A stretch of 64,000 nucleotides of DNA, from NCBI GenBank assembly GCA_020736575.1, contig JAGPYM010000096.1, forward strand, positions 1 to 64,000, in the 5' to 3' direction. The stretch is from Thelonectria olida (lineage: Eukaryota > Ascomycota > Sordariomycetes > Hypocreales > Nectriaceae). The notes under the pieces are model-generated. The model was not told where the DNA came from. It ran no database searches and was given only the letters and a program-made list of their open reading frames with translations. Below, in pieces: positions 22,604 through 33,320 of the stretch (the first letter of the stretch is position 1; the number at the start of each line of letters is the position of its first letter). The translations under genes were made by a program, and so were the position numbers.

Positions 22604-23172
22604 CTGGCGCTCCAATCTCGGTATGGATCTTCCGTGCGGCCATCATCCAGGGTATCCAGCAGCTCTATGTTGTCGGACTCTGGTACTGGGGTAGCCTGAT
22701 GTCGAACAAGACCGGCCTCGTCAACGGCATGTTCACCAACAACACGGGTCCCAAGCTCCTCGTCATCACCGTACCTATTGCAGTGATTCTCTGGTTCCTC
22801 GGTATCGCCTCTTTTGTCGGCCTGCCCGACTACTACCGCCAGTCCCCCAATACGATCCCCTCGTTCTACATGTCACTGCTCCGCAGGCACATCGTCCCTT
22901 GGTTCCTGTTCTCGGTCGTGGTGCAGAACTACTGGCTCTCGGCGCCGTATGGCCGCAATTGGCAGTTCCTGTTCTACGCCAAGGCCATCTCAGGCTGGGC
23001 CGTGGTGCTGCTGACATTGGGCTTCTTCGTCATTGTGTGGCTCATCGCCCTCTGGATCTTCAGCAAGTTCTCGAAGACGCACCCATGGCTCTGGGTAGCC
23101 CTCGGCTTGCAGCTTATCCTGCCGATCGGCTTCCTTAAGTTCTTCCGGAAGGAGCAGGTCGCGAAGCCATAA
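22604..23172 (+). pseudogene. C-terminal fragment of cell-wall alpha-1,3-glucan synthase
   Basis: From about 22604 the frame reads GAPISVWIFRAAIIQG, QQLYVVGLWYWGS, GLPDYYRQSPNTIPSFYMS, LLRRHIVPWFLF and WLSAPYGRNWQFLF. These match the last membrane segments of the roughly 2,400-residue alpha-1,3-glucan synthases (Ags). Only about 190 residues are present; the catalytic glycosyltransferase and amylase-like domains are absent from the window. The first in-frame ATG is 22699 (157 residues, stop 23170-23172), and an in-frame TAA lies at 22588. A spliced start is possible: ATG 22544, donor 22553, acceptor after the CAG ending at 22650 keeps frame and would give a small 4-TM protein. The reading frame of the fragment is otherwise clean, so it is either a recent truncation or a retained mini-protein. 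Confidence 0.8.
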
Positions 23173-24856
23173 GAGGTGGATCCAAGGAGCGAGATACAGT
23201 CATCTATGTCCAAGACAAGAAGCGAAGACACAACAAACATATTTTCTTATTTTTCTGCATAACACAAAGCAAACACAAAACATGAGGTCAACAGGATCGA
23301 TCAGGCACACCGGGAAGGTGCTGGATATGAGTTACGAACTGGATCTTGTTAATGCTATAGTTATATAAAAGATTTAGCTTGAAAATGGGGATGTTTCTTG
23401 TATGAGAACTCTTTCGGGAGCTGCGTTAGCTTTTATGTTTTATATGAATGGGAGAAGTCCTCCCTAGTTTTTCTTTTTTTTTTTTTTGGTTTGGTTGTCA
23501 GCTTAACTTGGCCACTTAGTTTTGTGTGTACTATTATCGACATTATGTGACGGACGGGTAAACTCATTTGGAAGCCTAGGCTGTGATTGGTTTATTTTGT
23601 CAGTGGGATCAGGGCGTTGCGCTGAGCAGGTAATGTTTAAGGGTAATTAATGTACCCAAGATGTATCAATAGCTGAAGAACTAGTCTATAGAGCAGTTAT
23701 TCAAATGGATAAATCTATATGCTCGAGGTATTCCCAGAGGGGAGTAAACGCTTATTATATTATTCTGCTCTATGTATTTGAGGCGCCCAGACACTCCAAC
23801 GTATTAACTACTAAATGAGAATTCACAACTAAAAGAAAAAGGAACTTGGCATACCAATGTGATAATATCCAAGGTTGGACTGTGGATTAAAAGACGCAGC
23901 CTTAAAAGGTTTCCCAACCTCTAATAATAAACTAGCTATAAGGGGACCGGGCTGCTTTACAGAAAAGTTAATATAAAGTAGACTTATTTTAAAAATACTA
24001 GGGGAGTAAACTTATAATTATACTATTAAAGTAAACTTATAAATATATAATCTTATAAAATAGTCTAATAAAATATTAAATAAAAAGAATTAAATAAGTT
24101 TAAATGTATTTAAACTACTGGAAATAAAATAAAGTAACTAAATAGTAAAATATATTAAAATATTTAAATAATAATAAATATTACTAATTATAAAAATATT
24201 TACTCTTATATTTATAAATTATAGCTATTTATTAAATAGTATAAGGTATATTATTTTATAATATAATATTTAACTTAAAAACTTATTAAGTTATTAGTAG
24301 CTAAAAATTATTCTTTATAACAACTGGATATAACACTATTAAAGCAGCTTAATTTAACTTTAAAATATAAAAATAGCAATTATTAGTATAAGAGTTCTTA
24401 TAATAAGTTAAAAAGATAACATAGGGTGATATTGAAAGTTTGACATGCAAATAGTAAAACCTGTTCTTCCACTCGATGGCCTTCTCTTCTCTAACGATAG
24501 TCCAGCAAGTCAGTCAAATCGTCGCGCTAGAGCAATTCCGCCAGGGACATAGTACCCTCCGAGGACAAGTTCTCAGATTAGGACTTCAGTACCATTCACC
24601 AAATACCCCATCCTCGATCCATACGCTGTTCCAATGTCCTTTCCATTGAACCAAGCAACTTCCGCCACCCTTGACTTCGTTCTCCTCGCTAATACATCTC
24701 CGATGCTCTGACTAGGACCTTATCGGCCCCATCCCGAACCGCCGAACTATTGACGATGTCAACCTTGAAAGGGTCGAGTTCGTGGTGCACCACCAGGTCA
24801 CCTTGCACCATTGTCACTTCCCCAAGCCGGTGGGGTGTTTTCCTTATCCATGCAAG
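23173..24856. other. intergenic with mild AT-rich patch
   Basis: Contains a poly-T run at about 23467-23489, then an AT-rich patch at about 23890-24420 with RIP-like composition but no matched repeat copy. From 24430 composition returns to normal ahead of the membrane-protein stop codon at 24857. No gene recognised. Confidence 0.5.
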
Positions 24857-26941
24857 CTACTCTCGAAGTAGCGTGCTTTCCTGGGTGTCCAGCGTGCCTA
24901 GAATCACCACATGATGTCGCCCTGGGCTTTCCGACCTCCTGATACTCAAGTCGTCTTGCTCAACCATCTCACGGCTGAGCTCTGCGTAAGGTATGTTGAG
25001 GAGGATTCTGTCGAAATGAAATATTTTCGTCGTTTCTCTCGTTGTGGGGACAGGTCTGTCCTTATTCACCCAGGACCCGACCCCGGAATGTTCGTACGCC
25101 ATTCGCTGCAACTGCAGCTTTCCATCGAGAGTCCACTGAAGCATCCGGAATTGGTGCTTTGAGACCCAATTGTTATATATATATTTGGTAATGGGCTCAA
25201 GAGTAACGCTTGTGATAATAACCATGCCTCCTACAATAAAGACGAGGACGAGGGCAAGGACGCCAAAGGACTTGTACTCTCCCGGGTTTGGGACTTTCAT
25301 TGATCGGCAAAGCCTCTGACCTTCTGGCGTCCGTGGAGCCTTCAACGCAAGGTTTTCCGTCAAGGGTGAAGTTGGACCGGTTGGATACTCAGCAAGGGCA
25401 TACTGAAGTTTTGTCAAACTGATTGCAAACCAGTTTTCAATTTCAGTAGCCCATTGGTTGCTAGGGAGGAAACCTTGTATATGCCTAGTAACCTTATTGC
25501 TTGCAAGAAGTGCGCCAGCGCCTCTCCCCCCTAGAGAGGAAGTAATGCCAGCAGCACCATTCAGAGCCACTATCAGACTAGCTGTGGCATTCTGGGTAGG
25601 ATTTAGCTGAATATGAGAAATATAATCCTTTAATTGGAAACCTGCAGTTAACGGGGTGCATATAGGCGTTTGTCTCTTTGGGTTGCAGAGTTGATATTGA
25701 TCAGTGCAAACCATGATGTTTATCAAATCTGTCATCGGTTAACTCGATCAATCCAGCTTCCAATAAGACTTACTGTCGGGCTGGCAGAATTCTGAGCCAT
25801 TAATTGGATGAAATCCAAAAAATGGGTCGTCAATGGGGGTCATGGAGAACATAAAATTTGGAAGCAGCGAGATAAGGCTGAGGTCTGCATCTGGGAGGTA
25901 GAATTCTTCCGTCGGAAGCCAGCTTGAGGTCTCGTTATGTCCACCGTAATAACTTATTGAACTGTCGATGGAGTTGTCAGTCATGAAAATGAATACGAGG
26001 GACTGAAATTACCTGATCTCATATCCGACGTCTGAGCCGGCCAGGTACGAGTCATAGGCAAATGTAAACAGGGTTTCGGCAGCTGTGTTCTGGCCAAAAT
26101 AATACTGATACACGGGGGAGGCTGTATAGTTCGTGTAAGTCTCCTTCGTAAAGTTTCGGACGACCCTAGGATCGATGACAGCGCATTTGGTCACCCTGCG
26201 ATAAGAAATTCTGTTCTTCGACGGTGCGTTAATGCCAAGGTCGTGGTGAGAGTCGATGTATCCGCTGTCAAGCTCAAGCATAGCTGAGCAGAAGTCTCTC
26301 CCGAAACCACAGGATGCGTTGGCACTTTCGTTCCATGCAATTTGGTTTTGAACAAACAAGTTACATTGTGCTGGGTTGCTATTGCTCTTGTAACAAGCTC
26401 GTGCGTGGGCGTCTGCAATGATAGTGGTATTAAGTAATTTGCTTGATAATCCACTGTCAGACGTGTTGTCATACACTATTCCACAGGTTCCTGACGCGAT
26501 CAAAATATTGCCATCGGCGGGTTTGGTAATCGCTGATGAAAAGAGTCCAGCCGCAGACCACATGCAGAAGTTGGTAAGAGCGAGGAAAGCCCACGCCCAT
26601 GACCGAAGTATAGTCAGTGACAAGTCTCTTGACCCCCGTTGTCCATGTTGCCATGGGAATGGAAGCGCGAACAGTTCTCGAGCAGCACCGACGGATGTAC
26701 CGGCATTGCGAAAAATTACCTGGTGCTGGCAGTGCAGTATATCAGTAGCCCTGTCTGTTGCGTTTATCTGGTGAATAACGAAGCTCAGAATGGTCCAGAA
26801 TTGGCTTCCAACAAGGAGGAGGAAAATGGACAGGGCAGCCACCAACACTGAGCCATTTCGAGCGGTCAGAGTTATGGTTGCACCAACGATTCGCCCATGG
26901 GAGTAGTCGACCCACGTCCCAGTATACACATCGATGTGCAT
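24857..26941 (-). CDS. orphan polytopic membrane protein with glycosylated ectodomain
   Basis: Three exons (26941-26013, 25961-25774, 25728-24857), introns 51 and 45 nt, phase-consistent, 662 residues. The N-terminus has TGTWVDYSHGRIVGATITLT, a motif style seen in many uncharacterised Pezizomycotina membrane proteins. Two membrane segments follow (SVLVAALSIFLLLVGSQFW and about SWAWAFLALTNFCMWSAAGL). A long extracellular-type loop has numerous N-x-S/T sites (for example NASCGF, NFTKETYTNYTAS) and several Cys. A last membrane segment (FGVLALVLVFIVGGMVIIT) precedes a soluble C-terminal tail. No enzymatic motif is visible. No N-terminal signal peptide; the first TM probably serves for insertion. 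I do not recognise a named family; function unknown. Confidence 0.82.
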
Positions 26942-28190
26942 CGTGAGGAATGTCGGAAAGGTTGATTCGGGGGTTTGTTGAAAAATGGCATCAACGGTAA
27001 TGCATATAAATATCTACTAAACTGAGCTAGCTTCAGGATGGCACCCGGCAGCACAGGATGGCTCAGCCAAGGTCCTGGCGAAGGGCACCAATCCATAGCT
27101 TCTAGCTCGGCTTCAACCTTATTTCGTGCAGACCATGTTCCACTGGAGTCGGCCCATGATCCAACGGGGAGCTCGCTCCAAGCATTTTCATGTGCGCACC
27201 ATGCACCAACGAAAGACTGGGCAGACTTTTCACTAGAGGCTAACCGACTAATAAAGATATCCTTTGCACAGCCTTTCGCGTGATAAATTCCATGCTATGT
27301 ATAGAACCCTTCTAAAATTGGGGGTTGTAGCTCTACGCCGCTCGATTTGACCCTTCCTATCGTTTGTATGTTGGGCACCTCGGGAGTGAAGGGGAGGCCA
27401 GCTCATGGATTCAGGGTTACCCAGTTCCGGCCATGTTTGCTCTCGTTTGCGTGGCCTCTCTCCGCGTTCCTTCTTGTCCAGGAGCATCCAACCGTAACAC
27501 TGTCCGCGAATGCCACCTAGCTACGCATCCTAATTTTAGGTCATGCGCACTTGGGTTTTTGCGCAGCTGTGACAGAGTCGTGGTTTTCTAATTCAGCTGG
27601 ACGAATCAGTTGTCACCAACTCGACCGCTGGAGAGCCTTAGATGTCATTAGACCAGAAGATGGTACATACTGTATGCTAAAGTCTGATGCCATGACATCC
27701 ACATCCGCCATGCCAAGATCGATGTTCCATTCACATGCTTGAAGTGGAAAAACCCAGTATTAATAGTGGGCTCTCTTTATTAATATCCCGCATTACTAGC
27801 AGGACTGTCTGCCGGTCGTTGCGACGAGACTGTTGGGCATGAAGGGCCGGATAATGGCGTCGTCCGATGTACCTGACTGTTGTCCATCTCAGACCGTGTA
27901 TGTACCAATTCCGCCTTGCACTAGTTGTGGTGTTCCTACACTTTTGTCCAGATGATCTAATGGTCTGACACTCGCACTTTGTCATTCATGCACGCATTTG
28001 CAGGTGCGCAAGGCAGCAATTACTGTTATAAACTTTCTCTAAAACACGGTGCTGAGTCCATCTCGCAATGGCCCTCTGCTTTCATCAGCCGCTATTACCT
28101 AGTCTTACCCCTGCGGCGCCAGGCGCCGATATAATGGATGCATGGAAGGATGGTAAATTCCTTGGTTGGTCTGTCCGTCTTTGGCTAATA
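26942..28190. other. intergenic
   Basis: Short frames only. Contains a 15-bp GC palindrome at 28114-28128 (CGGCGCC-A-GGCGCCG). No domain recognised. Confidence 0.4.
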
Positions 28191-28318
28191 TTTCATCCCC
28201 TGGGGCGAAAGGTACATAGGAGTGATCTAAGTGTTAGACTCTTAGTAATCTGCTGGCCAGAATATTTATTTGAATAACAATATATCTTATAACACACATT
28301 TCACCCCTCGGGGCGAAA
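28191..28318. repeat. 128-bp MITE-like unit with near-palindromic termini
   Basis: TTTCATCCCCTGGGGCGAAA at 28191-28210 and TTTCACCCCTCGGGGCGAAA at 28299-28318 are each imperfect palindromes and are inverted relative to each other at about 15 of 20 positions. They enclose about 88 bp of AT-rich DNA. No target-site duplication is evident. Confidence 0.35.
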
Positions 28319-28781
28319 TCTCCTAGTACCACGTAGCCTTTACTCTATAATACAAACCTCTCTATAATCCCATACCCAAACACCCGTCCGCCCATAACAA
28401 TGAAGAGCCCAATTACCCAATATGCAATCGTTACATAATCGCATATAATATCACAGTGGACCGCTACCAGTTCTTGACATTCGAAGTACAAAAGGACATC
28501 TGTTCCGCAACCGATCGACCGATAAGGGATCATTCGTTCACAGGCAAGGGGCTGGGGACACTGAGAGCGAGACGGCATCACATTTTGCCGCCCATATTGA
28601 GCTGAAAACACTTAAAAATATCGATTTCAAAGCTCCTGAGAGTATGTATCTTAGCTGATCTGACGCTGTATGGCGCCTGGAGGCTTATAGTCTGTTACTC
28701 GACCTCGCCCTATTGAAGCATCGACACGTGGCAAAAGAGTACATTGAAATCTTATAGATCGCTCTAATCCTTATTCCTCCT
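28319..28781. other. intergenic
   Basis: No motif-bearing frame. An 88-codon minus frame (28345-28611) has hydrophobic stretches but no supporting evidence. Confidence 0.35.
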
Positions 28782-28961
28782 ATGGCCGACAGAGGAAACT
28801 CATCTTCTCGCAAGATATTTGACTTCGTCCTGGTTCTGGCCCCGGACCGTGAAATGTCCTCTGCCTATGCTATTAAGTTGGCGGACTCGATCTATAGAAT
28901 TGCTCGTGGTCAAGAGATGGACCGGTATATCAACCAGACCAAGTACCTACCCCTCCAATGA
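28782..28961 (+). CDS. 59-residue hypothetical ORF
   Basis: ATG at 28782 opens a clean 59-codon frame with natural-looking composition: KIFDFVLVLAPDREMSSAYA, KLADSIYRIARGQEMDRYIN. It stops at TGA 28959-28961. The central part is predicted to be helical. I do not recognise it. It may be a remnant of a longer gene, since no signal peptide or intron is obvious. Confidence 0.35.
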   Translation: MADRGNSSSRKIFDFVLVLAPDREMSSAYAIKLADSIYRIARGQEMDRYINQTKYLPLQ

Positions 28962-29268
28962 AACAAAGGCTTACAGATCACCTGAGAAACGTAAGGCCGT
29001 TGCACATGTATCAATTTCCTACAATCCCTCAGAGCATATGATTATCCTACGAACCCAGATATCTCAACACCTTAACGTGAAAGCCATAACACACACAGAT
29101 TCCCGTTAGACATTCTTTTTCTGCTCGCTCTTTGGTCTGAAGTCCCAATCTTCCACAGACTTTACGGCTCTAGTGCATTCAGCAACCAAAAGTCCAGTCG
29201 CTCGCCTCAATGGCTGCCCCCGTATTAGTAATGAACTGAGGTTGGACCCCCTTTGCAAGGGGATGAAG
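28962..29268. other. short intergenic
   Basis: Between the 59-codon ORF and the SnoaL-like gene stop codon. A possible downstream exon of the latter lies here on the minus strand: the GTATGT donor at about 29282 and an AG acceptor at about 29236 would add a short alternative C-terminus. This is not certain. Confidence 0.3.
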
Positions 29269-29948
29269 CTAGGATGGACATACCCAGGAAGCCCACCAGT
29301 AAGTGTTGGTACAGAGAGCCCACCAGTACCAGTCACTCATGCGTATCCATGCCCACCACAGTGTACCCCAAGCTCCCTGTCCCTGTGGGTCTTGAGCTGG
29401 TCGTGCTCCCTCGTTCCTCGCTGTAACCCAGTGTTCTTCCAGCCTCTCGACTTTGCCATCTTTGTCGACATGAATCTGAATCTCCGAATCTATTGTTGTC
29501 TCCATCTTAATGCCCTTGAAGATATACTTGTTGGACAGGTTGAGCCGGATAGGATTCATTCTGGATGTGACCATGTGCGACTGGATCTGAATGGACTCGC
29601 ACCATGTAGCATGTACGTACCATATGGCCAAATTTTCACGGTGCCCCTTCAGGATGCCGCCTGGGCAGGCATGGTAGACCCGCGGTGACCAGAGAGATAA
29701 ATGCTTGGCCGATCCCTTTCCCTCATAGAGCTGTTTGACCAGGCTCGCGTCAATGGTCCAATACCAGAAGGATGGGCGAGGTGAGAGGATGGACGTACAT
29801 CTAAGATGCTGCCCACGAGCAGCCTTTCATGATCTGAAAGAGTCACGCCTGGAGACTCATTGATGGCTACATTGTGAATATCGCTCAAGGCCAGAGGCGT
29901 GCTGGACTGCACTGTTCGCTCGGCTCCGGTTTCAGTTTGCGATGCCAT
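29269..29948 (-). CDS. SnoaL/NTF2-like fold protein
   Basis: Two exons (29948-29799 and 29730-29269) with a 68-nt intron give 203 residues. The ATG at 29948 is preferred because the upstream codon at 29966 is TTG. The order LSDHERLLVGSILD / LYEGKGSAKHLSLWSP / CPGGILKGHRENLAIWY / QIQSHMVTSRMNPIRLNLSN / KYIFKGIKMETTIDSEIQIH / KDGKVERLEEHW is the layout of fungal SnoaL-like (NTF2-fold) proteins of about 170-200 residues. These are cone-shaped alpha+beta pockets used by cyclases, isomerases and many proteins of unknown function. The last 50 or so residues are abnormal for the family: Gly/Trp-rich (WWAWIRMSDWYWW), encoded by a stretch with an internal direct repeat (ACTGGTGGGCT). The true C-terminus may be rearranged or spliced differently. 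Confidence 0.65.
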
Positions 29949-32207
29949 GCGGGTCTTCAGCAACAAAGAAAAAAGGTGAAGGAATCATTATTTGAGCCAT
30001 AAGCATAAAGTTGCTACGGGATAACGCTCCCTTTAATAAGCCCGTTTCCAAGTCCCTCGCTTCTAAAGTTTAGTGGGAAGTTCCGTACATTCACTCCCTG
30101 GGATTGGCAGCAGCCAGAGTTGGAAGCTGTGACGGCAGAGGCCTTGGCCTGTCGCTACGACAAAGATTTGCGTCATAGGTCAATGCTTTGCGAAGTTAAT
30201 AAGATAGCACCTTGGCCAGACGGTGGTAAATAGACGCGTTCCTGACAAACGGCTGTGTGGATTGCAAAACTGGTTTGTACGGGGGGGAGCAACAGCGTCA
30301 CCTACAAAAAATGTTTTGATTCTGAAAAGACCCGAGAGTCATGGCTCGATGTTCTCTAATGAAATTGCCCGACAAGTTAGGGCTCGATGCACATCAGGTA
30401 GAGAGACTCGAAGCTCATGGTGTATGACAGAACTCAAAATGGTCGTGTCAGACGGATAACCTGTTTGACCTAGGCGCCATGACATCAAGCTTGCGACGAA
30501 TACGCCGGCTGGCAGATTACTCCGCACAAAGTGCTTGCCTACTGGAAAGCATCAAGTGCCGCCTCAGGAGTGACATGCGGCGTTGTCTAACTATACGACA
30601 ATATGCTAATGGTGGTGACCTCTTCCCGCCAACCGAACAGCCCTGTGTCAACCGTGCGGTTGCATTAATTAAGTTACATGCGGGCGTCCGTTCTGCCACT
30701 ACGGCATCAAATGCGACCACGTCAGGCGCCTATTACTATAGACAAGACAAAATCAACGTCGCCAGCAGCCAGACAGGTCAACTTACTACTAAAAGAGGAG
30801 TTTGTATGGAGTTATAGTGCGCATCACTCTTTTACTTATAGGTATGTTCCTAAGGACTCTGCGATACTCTCTCGGGATTAATATAAAGCAGCTCGCGTGT
30901 CTGAAATTTGTCGTTATTTCAAGTTCATCTCTATGGCTGCAGGGGAATGTGAGCGTATCACTGTGTGATATCGCCTTATGAACGTTGACATCTAAGCATT
31001 CGCTGACTGGCTCCTCAAATGTGGCTGCTTATGGCTAATTCTTGAAAACGGAGGTGGTGATAGCTTTAGGTTCTATTTGTGGCCGCCAGCACACTACTCG
31101 GGAAACTTAGAACAAATACAGTGTAAAGGTGTGAGTATAAACCAAGTCTAAAGTGTGGCAGACGAATTCCAAACGAATCCTGAGTGTCGCAGGCAAAATC
31201 ATATGCAAAGCCATAAATCGTGCACACGGGGGATCCAATAAAGATGTCTTGCAGTTTTCACTACCGCAGCTAAGTTCGACACTGCCCCTACTCTTTTGGC
31301 AGGGTAAATCGCGAAGCCGGGACAGAAGCTTCTTTGACACTTGAACAATTCAAACATTTTAGAACCAATATTGCACCTCAAGAATAACAGTGCCTCCGGA
31401 CTAGACAAATCCGCAAACGGTCACACACTATATCCATATCCGCCTGGTCATCTGAGGCTCCTCAGACCTGTGGCGAAACAGCTGGCGTCCATTAGAGGCT
31501 GCAGTGTGGTTGGCAAACTCAGCCGTGCCAGACTCAAGCCTCCATATGGCCAAGCCACAGCATCTAGCGCAGCCAGTTGAAGAACTTAGTCTACTCCCGA
31601 GATTACTCTCGCCAGGCGTCACCTCCACTCATTCTGGCGCAGATACCATAGTTGACTTCCGTGGCGCTCCATAACCTACCTAGTATTTTCGTCCTCGCCG
31701 TCCTCCTCCGCCGCAGAGACCTAACAAGGTTTCCTAGCGACCAGGGAAGAAATGACATAGTAGTGCCACGACTGCAGAGTGAGCTGACCACCCCCATAAA
31801 CTGACCACTTCATGTTCCAGCGTGGGTTTATGGCCTTGGTCTTGGAGACGCTCGTATCTAAATAAGGCAGGTTCATTCGCTCGGTGGAAGCCTTTGTCTC
31901 CAAGGATGCAGCTGGTAACTGGTTGGACGTAGAAACCGTAAGCAAAATACTAAATAACTTTTGTCTTGTGAAACTAGTTTTATGCTGCGCACTATACCGT
32001 ACACATTCATGAGCAGAACATTTCCTTGAATGTGAGACTGCTGGGTCAACCCCGTCCCCTATAGCGGAATGGCAGTGCCTGGTTTCAACCGGCAAGCGTA
32101 AAACGACACAATGTGTCGTCGACCGACGAGTGGGAGCTTGTATGGTATTGAATAAGTGGTTCGGTATGAATGCAATGCTGGCAAGGGCAACGACCCTAGG
32201 TGTGCTT
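29949..32207. other. gene-poor region, nothing recognised
   Basis: Mixed composition with many short overlapping frames on both strands (for example 30479-30817 plus, 31721-32095 minus). None shows a domain, signal peptide or a consistent exon chain. Could be decayed genic DNA. Confidence 0.4.
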
Positions 32208-32603
32208 TTAGTTGCTTGCTGCCGTATTCTTTTCGTTGCAAGGCGGACTTTTCGAGTGTGAGCAGATCCGTGAATAGCCGCAGCACTCGGTGTGGGCCAG
32301 AAGCATCTTTTTCAGGTCGATCAGTTCCGCCTGTAAACGGGATATCTCGGCCTTCAGTGCCGAGTTCTCTACATATTGCCCGGTTTGGGAATCCAGGCTC
32401 GCTAGCTGGCTGTTGTCGGGCTCCTCGCTGGTCATCCCGGGCACGCGAAGTTCTGTCATGTCCCAATACACTAGATCGGGTTGACACCCCACATTAGTTG
32501 ATATCAAGAAGCTTTCCTCGCAGGAATAACTGACAGATAATTCAAGACCAGCTATTGCCAACTGACATATACCACAGCCTTGGCGATCGAGCCCAGTAAT
32601 CAT
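32208..32603 (-). CDS. orphan leucine-zipper protein, possible bZIP remnant
   Basis: ATG at 32603; 131 codons. The C-terminal half contains a heptad-type segment, NSALKAEISRLQAELIDLKK, followed by MLLAHTECC. This resembles the zipper and post-zipper region of Atf-type fungal bZIP factors (LREEIVNLKTLLLAHKDC style). The adjacent N-terminal sequence does not contain the required basic region (N-x7-R/K with flanking Arg/Lys), and no such region is obvious in the other frames just upstream. It may be the last exon of a broken or unrecognised bZIP gene, or an isolated coiled coil. Start uncertain; an internal ATG at 32459 would give an 83-residue protein. Confidence 0.35.
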   Translation of the reverse strand: MITGLDRQGCGICQLAIAGLELSVSYSCEESFLISTNVGCQPDLVYWDMTELRVPGMTSEEPDNSQLASLDSQTGQYVENSALKAEISRLQAELIDLKKMLLAHTECCGYSRICSHSKSPPCNEKNTAASN

Positions 32604-32882
32604 GTAGATGCCCAGTTCGGACAGCTAAAGCAACGAAGGATGTGAGAAGGAATGCATGGACAGTATCTCTCAAGTGCAAAAAAAAAAACGTTTCATGATC
32701 AGGTTTAAATACCTCAGCTGCACAGAGAGCGACGTGAGGAAGCATTCCGTCTCGAGACATCATGATTCGTCAGAAGCTCGACAACTGGGGCGAAGCTTGG
32801 CGGAAAAATTACAACAGAACCATAAGGAACCGCTTCAAGGGCTTAGATAGAAGGTTCGTTCCTGCATCTTGATGTCCACACC

Positions 32883-33320
32883 TCACGGCCTTACCGAGCT
32901 GCTTGGCACGCACCCGCTCTGCCAAAGTGATTGGCCGCCGAGTTCCATTTCCTCAGCGTGGGCGATAGACTCAGAATATTCCGGTCCACGAGAGACCGTT
33001 GCACGCTCGACAGTCAAGATCGTGTCCGTTTCAATGAGGAAGGACAAGGAATCTGGGTCCCGCGCAGGCAACCTGAACGCCGCAGTGGTAGAAGATGTGC
33101 TGCCTGTGCAATTCGGTGAGCCTCTTGTGAGTAAAATTTAGGTCAGGCTATCGAATAGGGATAGTGCCTTACAAATTTCCCCCCTCGAGGTATCAGGGGC
33201 AAGAGCGTAGGCTCGGAGATTAATGGTGTCGGCCCGGGAGCCATTGAATTGATGGTGGGTGACACATTGTATGACGAAAAGCAAGTCGCCGGATAATGGA
33301 CCGAAGCAGAATGACTTCAT
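32883..33320 (-). CDS. 128-residue hypothetical protein, one intron
   Basis: Exons 33320-33173 and 33121-32883 joined by a 51-nt GT-AG intron carrying a CTGAC branch-like site. The junction is phase-consistent and extends two open frames cleanly. An in-frame TAA just upstream of the ATG limits the start. The product has a weakly hydrophobic N-terminal patch (GDLLFVIQCV) and an acidic C-terminal half (SIAHAEEMELGG). No family recognised. Called on the splice structure alone. Confidence 0.35.

Noticed and set aside
31721..32095. 124-codon minus-strand frame
   Set aside because: Looked at as a possible extension of the leucine-zipper gene, but no splice pair joins them in frame and no motif is present.
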